Positions 1-5,499 of a DNA stretch of 5,499 nucleotides are shown in pieces; the stretch's first letter is position 1; each line of letters starts with the position of its first letter. Source of the stretch: Helicobacteraceae bacterium (lineage in GTDB: Bacteria > Campylobacterota > Campylobacteria > Campylobacterales > SZUA-545). Position numbers and translations under genes: made by a program. The notes below the pieces were generated by a model. The model saw only the letters and a list, made by a program, of their open reading frames with translations. It was not told the origin of the DNA and made no database searches. The DNA lies in assembly GCA_031282285.1 (NCBI GenBank), contig JAITEA010000018.1, positions 1 through 5,499 on the forward strand, written 5' to 3'.

Positions 1-349
1 GTTAAATAAAACGATCAAGATAGAGACTAACGGAACGCTCTGGCAAAAGATAGACGCTAAGGTGCATATTACCGTGTCGCCAAAGCCGCCAAAATACGCG
101 ATCGACAATCGTATCGCAAACGCGGCAAACGAATTAAAGTTTGTCGTCGATAGCGAGCTGAATGAAGCGATATTATTACGCGATGTTTTTCGAGCGATCT
201 ACGATCGCGGCATAGCGCCGACTTTGCAATTAGAATCAAACAGAGCCGATTCTTTAGCGCGCGCGCTTAAACTGCAAAACGATCTTTTAGATCGCGGCGT
301 TAGCGCTCGCGTTCTACCTCAACTCCATAAACTCCTTAACCTCCCCTAA
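1..349 (+). CDS. queE: 7-carboxy-7-deazaguanine synthase QueE, C-terminal part (5' end outside window)
   Basis: This is the end of a radical-SAM enzyme that converts 6-carboxy-tetrahydropterin to 7-carboxy-7-deazaguanine, a cytoplasmic step in queuosine/7-deazapurine synthesis. The open frame runs from base 2 with no start: it reads ETNG (23-34), SPKPPK (77-94), LKFVVD (134-151) and PQLHKLL (317-337), then TAA at 347-349. ETNG, the SPK segment and a terminal Q-x-H-K-x-L motif are typical of QueE. The radical-SAM CxxxCxxC loop and N-terminal half would lie upstream of the window and cannot be checked. A GTG at 62 is not the true start, because the family match continues upstream of it. Hand-counted G+C is about 46%, lower than the operon that follows. 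The gene is separated from that operon by 280 bases, so a functional link is not implied. Confidence 0.85.
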   Translation, partial: LNKTIKIETNGTLWQKIDAKVHITVSPKPPKYAIDNRIANAANELKFVVDSELNEAILLRDVFRAIYDRGIAPTLQLESNRADSLARALKLQNDLLDRGVSARVLPQLHKLLNLP

Positions 350-629
350 ATATCCCCGCACAGTCAGAAATCCATCTCTCACAACGCAATGGAACACGAA
401 AAACAATCAAACGCGACCATTCCCCTTAGTCGCGCTAGAGGCTGACCGCTATTTAAAAGAGCGTCTTTACTGGCGCTAAACGCCGCGCTTCCCGATACTA
501 TTTGCGCCCGCGCAATCCAAAACAAAACCTGTCCAAATATAAAAACCAGAAATTAGACGCGCTACGCTGTTGCATTCTTAAAATGTTTAGCGATATACTT
601 AGCAATCATTTTAATACTGCGGAGGCTCT
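350..629. other. Intergenic region between queE and the ABC/CooS operon
   Basis: I find no convincing open reading frame, tRNA or repeat array here. A short stem (GGCG 472-475 with CGCC 481-484, loop of five) is present but has no T-run, so it is a poor terminator for queE. The last 60 bases are AT-rich (about 35% G+C by hand count) and carry the promoter annotated separately. Confidence 0.6.
570..599 (+). promoter_or_regulatory. Putative sigma70-type promoter of the ABC/CooS operon
   Basis: A TTGCAT -35-like box (570-575) and a TATACT -10-like box (594-599, five of six matches to TATAAT) are separated by 18 bases. The -10 box ends 30 bases before the ATG at 630, which would give a leader of roughly 20-25 nt that includes the GGAGG ribosome site at 621-625. 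It is the only good promoter candidate in the gap ahead of a four-gene unit. The -35 match is weak. The 8-base near-repeats TTAGCGAT (587-594) and TTAGCAAT (599-606), 12 bases apart, flank the -10 box and could be an operator. Confidence 0.45.
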
Positions 630-1385
630 ATGAACGCTGCGCTGGAAGCGCGCAATCTGACTTTGCGTTATCAAAATGATACTGTGTTTTCAAACCTCTC
701 GTTGGCGATCAAACCGCGCGAGATTGTAGCTTTACTGGGCAAATCGGGGTGCGGCAAATCTTCGCTGCTGAATATAGCGGGCGCGCTGATCAAGCCTAGC
801 GAAGGGACGGCGTTGTTTCAAGGCAAGCCGCTAAACGCCGTTTCGCCGAAGATCGCGATGGTGTTTCAGTCGCCAAGCCTGCTACCGTGGCTAAGCGTGG
901 AGCGTAATGTCTCGCTTGCCTTGGAGCTGAAAGCCGCGCGCGCGTCCAAAAAGGAGCGCAAGGCTCTGGTCGCGTCGGCGCTTGAAGAAACGGGACTTTC
1001 GGACGCGGCGAAGAAGTTCCCGCGCGAGCTTAGCGGCGGTATGGCGCAACGCGCGGCGCTGGCGCGAATGCTCGCCAGACGCGCCGAGCTTGCGCTGTTG
1101 GACGAGCCGTTTTCCGCGTTGGACGCGATCACGCGCGGCGCGATGCAGACGCTGTTAAAGAGCCTGATACGCCGCCACGAATCCAGCGCGCTGATCGTAA
1201 CGCACGACATAGACGAAGCGCTGAGGCTTGCCGATCGCGTTTTGCTGATGAGGCGCAACCATACGGGCGCGCTCGAGGAGATCGAGGTTGGCGGCGATCT
1301 GGGCGCGGACGATCGCAAGGCGCGATCGGGCGCGAGGTTTGCGGCTTTGCGAGAGGAGATTAGCTTCAGGCTGGAGCAAAATTAG
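630..1385 (+). CDS. ABC importer ATP-binding subunit, nitrate/sulfonate/taurine type
   Basis: This is the cytoplasmic ATPase that powers the importer encoded with the next two genes. The 251 residues carry the full ABC set: Walker A GKSGCGKSS (37-45), Q-loop VFQ ending at Q80, signature LSGGM (134-138), Walker B LALLDEP with D158 and E159, D-loop SALD (162-165) and switch histidine H192 in THD. The SLLPWLSVERN stretch after the Q-loop (83-93) is typical of the SsuB/TauB/NrtD branch rather than metal or amino-acid importers. Length is usual for that branch. The Walker A has Lys at its second position where Pro is common; catalytic residues are unaffected. The ATG is supported by GGAGG at 621-625, four bases upstream. 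It is the first gene of the unit, 37 bases before the binding protein gene. The substrate cannot be read from this subunit. Confidence 0.92.
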   Translation: MNAALEARNLTLRYQNDTVFSNLSLAIKPREIVALLGKSGCGKSSLLNIAGALIKPSEGTALFQGKPLNAVSPKIAMVFQSPSLLPWLSVERNVSLALELKAARASKKERKALVASALEETGLSDAAKKFPRELSGGMAQRAALARMLARRAELALLDEPFSALDAITRGAMQTLLKSLIRRHESSALIVTHDIDEALRLADRVLLMRRNHTGALEEIEVGGDLGADDRKARSGARFAALREEISFRLEQN

Positions 1386-1410
1386 GCAATTTACGCGCGA
1401 GAAAATTATT

Positions 1411-1417
1411 AAGGAGG
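1411..1417 (+). promoter_or_regulatory. Strong ribosome binding site for the substrate-binding protein
   Basis: AAGGAGG lies five bases before the ATG at 1423. It fixes that start and rules out in-frame upstream starts such as the ATG at 1288, which would lie inside the ATPase gene. It is the best Shine-Dalgarno in the operon, as expected for a binding protein needed in excess over its membrane partners. Confidence 0.8.
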
Positions 1418-1422
1418 CTGAT

Positions 1423-2607
1423 ATGCCGTTTAACGCAGATATTTCCAGACGCGAGTTTTTGAAACTCTCCGCGCTGCTGACCGGCGCGATTACCGTGCCG
1501 CAGATAGCCAACGCGGCGGGCAAAGAGGCGGACGAAGCCGTAAAGATTGGCTATCTGCCGATCACCGACGGATCGCCGCTGCTCATAGCGCACGCCAACG
1601 GACTGTTTGAGGCTGAAGGGCTGAAGGCGGATAAACCGACGCTGTTTCGATCGTGGTCGCAGGTGGTGGAGGCGTTTATGGCGGGACAGGTCAATGTCGT
1701 ACATCTGCTCTCGCCAATCACCGTGTGGGCTCGATACGGCTCAAAGTTTCCGGCGCGGGTAACCGCGTGGAATCATATGGCGGGATCGGCGCTGACCGTA
1801 GCGCCGGAGATCAACTCCGTTAAAGAGCTTGGCGGCAAGAAGGTGGCGATACCCTTTTGGTACTCCATTCACAATGTCGTGTTACAGATGATTTTACGCA
1901 AAGAGGGGTTAAAGGTCGTTACAACGCCCAAAGAGAAGCTCGCGGCGGACGAAACGGCGCTGATCGTAATGTCGCCAGCGGATATGGGACCCGCGCTGGC
2001 GCAGAAGTCGATCGCGGGCTTTATCGTAGCCGAGCCGTTTAACGCCGCGGCGGAGCTAAAGGGGATCGGCAAGATCGCCCGTTTCACCAGCGACGTGTGG
2101 AACAATCACGCCTGCTGCGTGGTATTTCAGCGTCAAAAAGACCTCGACGAGCGTCCCGAATGGTCGCAAAAGGTGGTAAACGCCGTAGTCAAGGCGCAAT
2201 TGTGGATGCGCGATCACAGAGACGAAACGGCGGCGATCTTAGCCGAAGACGGAGCGAACAAATACACCCCGTTTCCAAAAGCGGCGCTGCAAAGGGTACT
2301 TTCGCCGAACGCGGAGCTAAGCAAGCTCTACGCGCAAAGCGGCGCGAATACGCACGCAAACTGGAACAATACGCGCATCGACTTTCAGCCCTACCCGTTT
2401 CCCTCGTACACAAAGGCGCTGATCAAGGCGCTGCGCGAAACCAAAGTGGAGGGCTCAAACGAGTTTTTGAAGACGCTCGATCCCGATTTCGCCGCCGCCG
2501 ATCTGGTGGACGCGCGGTTTGTGCGCAAAGCCGTCGAATTGCTTGGCGGGCTGAAAGCCTTCGGGGTTAGCGGCGGCTGGGAGCGCGAGGAACTGATTGA
2601 GGCGTAG
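1423..2607 (+). CDS. Tat-exported ABC substrate-binding protein, NrtA/CmpA/NMT1-like
   Basis: This is the periplasmic receptor of the importer, 394 residues. The N-terminus has a twin-arginine signal: SRREFLK (8-14), a hydrophobic stretch (15-28) and an ANA site with likely cleavage after A31. The mature protein begins with a beta strand and the segment GYLPITDGSPLLIA (43-56), followed by GLFEAEGL (60-67), AFMAGQVNVVHLLSP (84-98) and AEPF (203-206). This is the layout of the NMT1_2 family, which includes NrtA (nitrate), CmpA (bicarbonate) and sulfonate/taurine receptors. An unusual NNHACCVV segment (227-234) holds adjacent cysteines C231 and C232. There is no lipobox, so the protein is probably soluble. 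The known family ligands are small oxyanions, sulfonates or pyrimidine precursors; the actual ligand here is unknown. Position between ATPase and permease, and coupling onward to a CODH-like gene, suggest a role in feeding that enzyme. Confidence 0.88.
   Translation: MPFNADISRREFLKLSALLTGAITVPQIANAAGKEADEAVKIGYLPITDGSPLLIAHANGLFEAEGLKADKPTLFRSWSQVVEAFMAGQVNVVHLLSPITVWARYGSKFPARVTAWNHMAGSALTVAPEINSVKELGGKKVAIPFWYSIHNVVLQMILRKEGLKVVTTPKEKLAADETALIVMSPADMGPALAQKSIAGFIVAEPFNAAAELKGIGKIARFTSDVWNNHACCVVFQRQKDLDERPEWSQKVVNAVVKAQLWMRDHRDETAAILAEDGANKYTPFPKAALQRVLSPNAELSKLYAQSGANTHANWNNTRIDFQPYPFPSYTKALIKALRETKVEGSNEFLKTLDPDFAAADLVDARFVRKAVELLGGLKAFGVSGGWEREELIEA
2587..2592 (+). promoter_or_regulatory. 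Ribosome binding site that supports the TTG start of the permease
   Basis: GAGGAA lies inside the end of the binding protein gene, four bases before the TTG at 2597. The next in-frame ATG (2699) has no comparable site and would remove the first membrane segment, so TTG is preferred. Confidence 0.6.
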
Positions 2608-3355
2608 CGCGTTTAAGATTCTGACGCCGCTGGTCGGCGCGGTTGTATTCCTCGCCGCGTGGCATATAGCGATCGTTATTCTGCGCGAGGATACGCCTAT
2701 GGCGGCTTATTTCGCGCCAATCGAGGCGCTGAACGCGGGCGTAAAACTCGCCGCGAAAGGCGCGATCGCCGATCATACGATCGACAGCCTGCGGCGGGTG
2801 GTTGTAGCGCTGTTTTTCGCGCTTGTCGTTGGAACGCCGATCGGTTTGCTGATCGGCGTTTCGCGTCTGTTTGAGCGAAGTACCAGTCTGCTGTTTCAGT
2901 TTTTGCGAATGGTAAGCCCGCTTTCGTGGATGCCTGTCGCCGTGATCGCGCTGGGCGTGGGCGACGCGCCCGTCTATTTTCTGCTCGCTTTCGCGGCGCT
3001 CTGGCCGATCATTTTAAATGTTGGCGCGGGCGTAAAGGCGATAGACCCTCAGTGGCTGCTGCTTGCTAAAAGTCTAGCGGCAAATAAAACGGAGGTTCTC
3101 TCGCGGGTGATTTTGCCCGCGATCGTAGATCATCTGCTCACGGGCGTTCGTCTTGCGATTGGGATCATCTGGATCGTGTTGGTTCCCGCAGAGATGCTTG
3201 GAGTACAGGCGGGGCTTGGATACTTTATCCTCGACTGCCGCGATCGTATGGAGTACGGCGAGCTGACGGCGGCGATCTTGTGGATCGGCGCGCTGGGCGC
3301 GGCGCTGGATTTCGCGGCGCGGACGCTAAGACAGATATGGCGCGGGAGGCGTTAA
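2597..3355 (+). CDS. ABC importer permease subunit, nitrate/sulfonate type
   Basis: This is the inner-membrane channel subunit of the importer, 252 residues. About six hydrophobic segments can be seen: roughly 8-29, 67-88, 105-121, 124-146, 181-201 and 224-243. The binding-protein-dependent (EAA) loop that docks the ATPase is at about 157-174, reading AKSLAANKTEVLSRVILP. It keeps the terminal L-P, but the leading E-A-A is replaced by A-K-S-L. The following HLLTGVRLAIGIIWIVLVPAEM (179-200) matches the SsuC/NrtB/TauC pattern of TG-R-A-G-W-V-AEM. The start is TTG at 2597, overlapping the binding protein stop by 11 bases, which indicates translational coupling. The stop TAA (3353-3355) shares its last base with the ATG of the CooS-like gene. 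Family assignment is firm; substrate is not visible. Confidence 0.9.
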   Translation: MRRSAFKILTPLVGAVVFLAAWHIAIVILREDTPMAAYFAPIEALNAGVKLAAKGAIADHTIDSLRRVVVALFFALVVGTPIGLLIGVSRLFERSTSLLFQFLRMVSPLSWMPVAVIALGVGDAPVYFLLAFAALWPIILNVGAGVKAIDPQWLLLAKSLAANKTEVLSRVILPAIVDHLLTGVRLAIGIIWIVLVPAEMLGVQAGLGYFILDCRDRMEYGELTAAILWIGALGAALDFAARTLRQIWRGRR

Positions 3356-5310
3356 TGAATCAACATCATCACGATCATAGTAGCAATCCGAACGATTATA
3401 CGGAAGCGGTGAACGCGTACCGCAAAACCTTTCCCAGCGCGAGCGAGGTCAGACGGCTGACGCCCGATCCCGCCGTACGGGAGATGCTGGAGTTCTTCGC
3501 CGAAGCCAAACTGCAAACGCCCTTTGATCGCTTCGATACGCAAAAGCCGCACTGTAATTTCGGCGTGGCGGGCGTATGTTGCAAGATATGCGTAATGGGA
3601 CCGTGTAAAATAACCGCCAAAGCCTCTAGGGGCGTATGCGGCGCGGACGCCAATCTGATCGTGGCGCGAAATCTGTTGCGTATGATCGCCGCCGGCGTTG
3701 CGGCGCACGGGGCGCGTGGGCGCGAGGTAATGATCGCGCTGAAAGCCGCCGCGCTGGGCAAAACGGATACCGCGATCGCTTCGCCGCAAAAGGTATTAGC
3801 TTCGGCAAAGGCGCTTGGAATCGCTATCGAGGGGCGCGATCTAAACGAGATCGCAAACGATCTTGCCGACGCGCTTTTGGAGGATCTCTCGCGGACGCTG
3901 CCAAACGATCACAGGACGCTAAAGGCGTTCGCGCCCGCCGAAAGGATCGCGCTGTGGGAGAAGCTGGACATACTGCCCATAAGCGCTATGCACGAGGTTT
4001 TCGAGGCGTTTCACCGCACAAGTACGGGCACGGACGGCGATTGGCGCAATGTGATGAGGCAGTTTCTGCGCTGCTCGCTGGCGTTTGCGTGGAGTAGCGT
4101 GCTTGGCAGTTCGATCGCTATGGATTCGCTGTTTGGCTTGCCTAAGCGAAGCGAGCTTAAATGCAATATCGGCGCGCTTAAAGAGGGCTATGTCAATATC
4201 GCCGTTCACGGACATTCGCCCGTGATGGTAAGCGAAATCGTGCGGATTGGGCGAAGCGACAGATGGCTGGAAAAAGCGCGCGCGGCGGGGGCGAAAGGCG
4301 TAGAGTTTTACGGCGTCTGCTGTTCGGGTTTGAGCGCTATGTATCGCTACGGCGGCGTGATACCGCTTAGCAACGCGATCGGCGCGGAGCTGGTATTGGG
4401 TACGGGCGCGCTGGATCTGTGGGTTGCGGATATTCAGGATATCTTCCCGACGATTATGGAGGTCGCGGGCTGCTTTAAGACCGTCGTGGTAACTACCAGC
4501 GATTCGGCGCGGCTGCCCGAAGCCGAGTTTTACGGCTTCGATCATCATCACGGCAACCTTGGCGAAGCCGGCGCGCTGGCGGAAAAAATTATCGCGCGGG
4601 CGATCGAGAGTTTTGTAGCCCGCCGCGATATTCCGCGCCGCATACCAAACTACGAGATTACGGCGCAGGTTGGCTTTAGCGTGGAGAACATAGCCGAAGA
4701 GATCGGGCTGGAGCGGATTTTAACGGCGCTTAAAAGCGGCGAGATTACCGGCGTCGTCAATCTGGTCGGCTGTAGCAATCCGCGCGTGATCTACGAAAGA
4801 GCGGCGCTACAAACCGCCGAGGAGCTGATCGCTAACAACGCGCTGGTACTAACCAACGGCTGCGCCTCGTTTGCGCTGATGAAGGCTGGTCTGTGCGGCG
4901 TTCAGGGCGCGTCGCGCTCTGGCGAGGGATTGCGCGGGTTTCTTGGAGGCAAGCTGCCGCCCGTATGGCATTTTGGCGAATGTCTGGACAACGCGCGCGC
5001 TTCGGCGCTGTTTAAGGCGCTAGCGGCGCTTGCGGCTAAACCGATCAAGGATATGCCCTTTGCCTTCGCAAGCCCTGAATGGTCGAACGAAAAGGGTTTG
5101 GGCGCGGCTAGCGCGTTCAGGGCGCTTGGGCTGAACTCCTACCACTGCGTCTATCCGCCCGTTCAGGGATCAAGCGCGGTTTCCGACTGGCTCTACCGCG
5201 AGAGCGGCGAACTACTTGGCGGCGCGATGCGGGTCAATCTTGATCCGATCGCGCTTGCCCGTGAAATCCTGCTCGATCTGAACGCAAAACGCGCCGCCCT
5301 TGCCCGCTGA
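3355..5310 (+). CDS. cooS: CooS-like Ni,Fe carbon monoxide dehydrogenase family protein with altered C-cluster site
   Basis: A full-length, 651-residue member of the anaerobic CODH catalytic subunit family, normally a cytoplasmic homodimer that interconverts CO and CO2. Comparison is with C. hydrogenoformans CODH-II, aligned from memory. The D-cluster cysteines (C67, C75) and B-cluster cysteines (C76, C79, C84, C95) are intact. C-cluster ligands present are H287 (H261 in CODH-II), C323 (C295), C473 (C446), C503 (C476) and the Ni ligand C543 (C526). The sixth, C333, is replaced by D362 (codon 4438-4440) in ADIQDIFP. Catalytic K580 (K563) and H118 (H93) are kept. D219, I567, H96, H99 and H102 become F244, A584, R121, E124 and I127. 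The N-terminus is His-rich (H4-6, H8) and about 28 residues longer than in CODH-II; another HHH is at 397-399. The start is supported by GGGAGG at 3344-3349 and a one-base overlap with the permease stop. No CooF, CooC or hydrogenase gene is in the window. The family is certain; CO dehydrogenase activity is doubtful, and a CooS-V-like hybrid-cluster enzyme is the alternative. Confidence 0.9.
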   Translation: MNQHHHDHSSNPNDYTEAVNAYRKTFPSASEVRRLTPDPAVREMLEFFAEAKLQTPFDRFDTQKPHCNFGVAGVCCKICVMGPCKITAKASRGVCGADANLIVARNLLRMIAAGVAAHGARGREVMIALKAAALGKTDTAIASPQKVLASAKALGIAIEGRDLNEIANDLADALLEDLSRTLPNDHRTLKAFAPAERIALWEKLDILPISAMHEVFEAFHRTSTGTDGDWRNVMRQFLRCSLAFAWSSVLGSSIAMDSLFGLPKRSELKCNIGALKEGYVNIAVHGHSPVMVSEIVRIGRSDRWLEKARAAGAKGVEFYGVCCSGLSAMYRYGGVIPLSNAIGAELVLGTGALDLWVADIQDIFPTIMEVAGCFKTVVVTTSDSARLPEAEFYGFDHHHGNLGEAGALAEKIIARAIESFVARRDIPRRIPNYEITAQVGFSVENIAEEIGLERILTALKSGEITGVVNLVGCSNPRVIYERAALQTAEELIANNALVLTNGCASFALMKAGLCGVQGASRSGEGLRGFLGGKLPPVWHFGECLDNARASALFKALAALAAKPIKDMPFAFASPEWSNEKGLGAASAFRALGLNSYHCVYPPVQGSSAVSDWLYRESGELLGGAMRVNLDPIALAREILLDLNAKRAALAR

Positions 5311-5352
5311 TTTCCTCCACCGCCGCCCGCTCATCGTTTGCGCGCAGCCCAG

Positions 5353-5376
5353 CCGCGCCTTTTGACGCGCGGTTTT
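5353..5376 (+). terminator. Putative intrinsic terminator of the operon
   Basis: CCGCGC (5353-5358) pairs with GCGCGG (5367-5372) around an eight-base loop, followed directly by TTTT (5373-5376). It lies 42 bases past the stop of the CooS-like gene. An alternative pairing, AGCCG (5351-5355) with CGGCT (5384-5388), would place a six-T run (5390-5395) just downstream. Either form could end transcription. The short first T-run keeps confidence moderate. Confidence 0.6.
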
Positions 5377-5438
5377 GCATCGTCGGCTATTTTTTCGCTC
5401 TAAAGATCGCGCTTTTTGCGTTAAGCTTAGATTTGTCG

Positions 5439-5481
5439 TTCGCGCATCCCCTTCCCGCGTAGCGGGAGCGCAAGGCGCGAA
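5439..5481. repeat. Nested inverted-repeat hairpin downstream of the operon
   Basis: The outer arms TTCGCGC (5439-5445) and GCGCGAA (5475-5481) are perfect complements. They enclose a second hairpin, TCCCGC (5453-5458) with GCGGGA (5462-5467), which has a three-base loop GTA. No T-run follows on either strand, so it is not a standard terminator. It resembles REP-like intergenic palindromes, but only one copy is visible here. Confidence 0.45.
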
Positions 5482-5499
5482 AGAAAACGCCAATACAAA

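Noticed and set aside
62..349. A free-standing 95-residue small protein starting at GTG 62
   Set aside because: The frame is open to the window edge and QueE motifs (ETNG) lie upstream of the GTG, so it is the tail of a larger gene.
350..629. CooA- or FNR-type operator upstream of the operon
   Set aside because: I looked for TGTCG-N6-CGACA and TTGAT-N4-ATCAA; only poor partial matches are present.
1..1385. Importer dedicated to queuosine precursors because of the queE neighbour
   Set aside because: A 280-base gap with its own promoter separates them, and the importer is of nitrate/sulfonate type and coupled to the CODH-like gene instead.
1288..1422. Longer start for the substrate-binding protein
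   Set aside because: It would lie largely within the ATPase gene and bury the Tat signal; the ATG at 1423 has an AAGGAGG site five bases upstream.
2763..3780. GCGATCGC octamers as cyanobacterial HIP1 repeats
   Set aside because: Only a couple of exact copies are seen, within Ala-Ile-Ala codons; most GATCGC occurrences are not full palindromes, so this is codon bias, not a HIP1-dense genome.
3919..4551. A 210-residue open frame on the minus strand inside the CooS-like gene
   Set aside because: It is fully inside a certain coding gene, has no recognisable family features and arises from the high G+C codon pattern of the other strand.
5212..5493. A 93-residue minus-strand open frame at the right end
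   Set aside because: It overlaps the CooS-like gene's end, the terminator and the hairpin, is rich in Arg/Lys/Ala with no domain pattern, and has no convincing start context.

Overview
The window looks like chromosome from an anaerobic Gram-negative bacterium. The grounds are a Tat-exported periplasmic binding protein and an oxygen-sensitive Ni,Fe-CODH-type enzyme. The taxon cannot be fixed from the sequence alone; Campylobacterota is only a weak guess. All supported genes lie on the + strand.

Layout: (1) Positions 1-349 hold the C-terminal part of queE (7-carboxy-7-deazaguanine synthase), cut by the window start. (2) Positions 350-629 are a non-coding gap of about 280 bases with a plausible sigma70-type promoter at its right end. 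(3) Positions 630-5310 form a tight four-gene unit: ABC ATPase, Tat-signal substrate-binding protein of the nitrate/bicarbonate/sulfonate (NrtA/CmpA/NMT1-like) type, ABC permease with a TTG start that overlaps the previous gene, and a 651-residue CooS-like protein whose ATG overlaps the permease stop codon by one base. (4) Positions 5311-5499 contain a likely intrinsic terminator and a second, nested hairpin, with no gene.

The transporter is a complete importer (ATPase, binding protein, membrane subunit). Its overlaps with the CODH-like gene suggest that the enzyme acts on, or is supplied by, whatever is imported. The most notable point is inside that enzyme. The cysteines for the B and D clusters and five of the six protein ligands of the active-site C-cluster are in place, but the position matching Cys333 of Carboxydothermus CODH-II is Asp (residue 362). 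Positions matching Asp219, Ile567 and the outer histidines of the proton tunnel are also changed. This resembles the 'deviant CODH' situation described for CooS-V of C. hydrogenoformans, which lacks a canonical C-cluster cysteine, carries an Fe/S/O hybrid cluster and does not oxidise CO. The working hypothesis is therefore an ABC importer coupled to a CODH-fold enzyme that may not be a CO dehydrogenase. Alignments to CODH-II were made from memory and should be recomputed.
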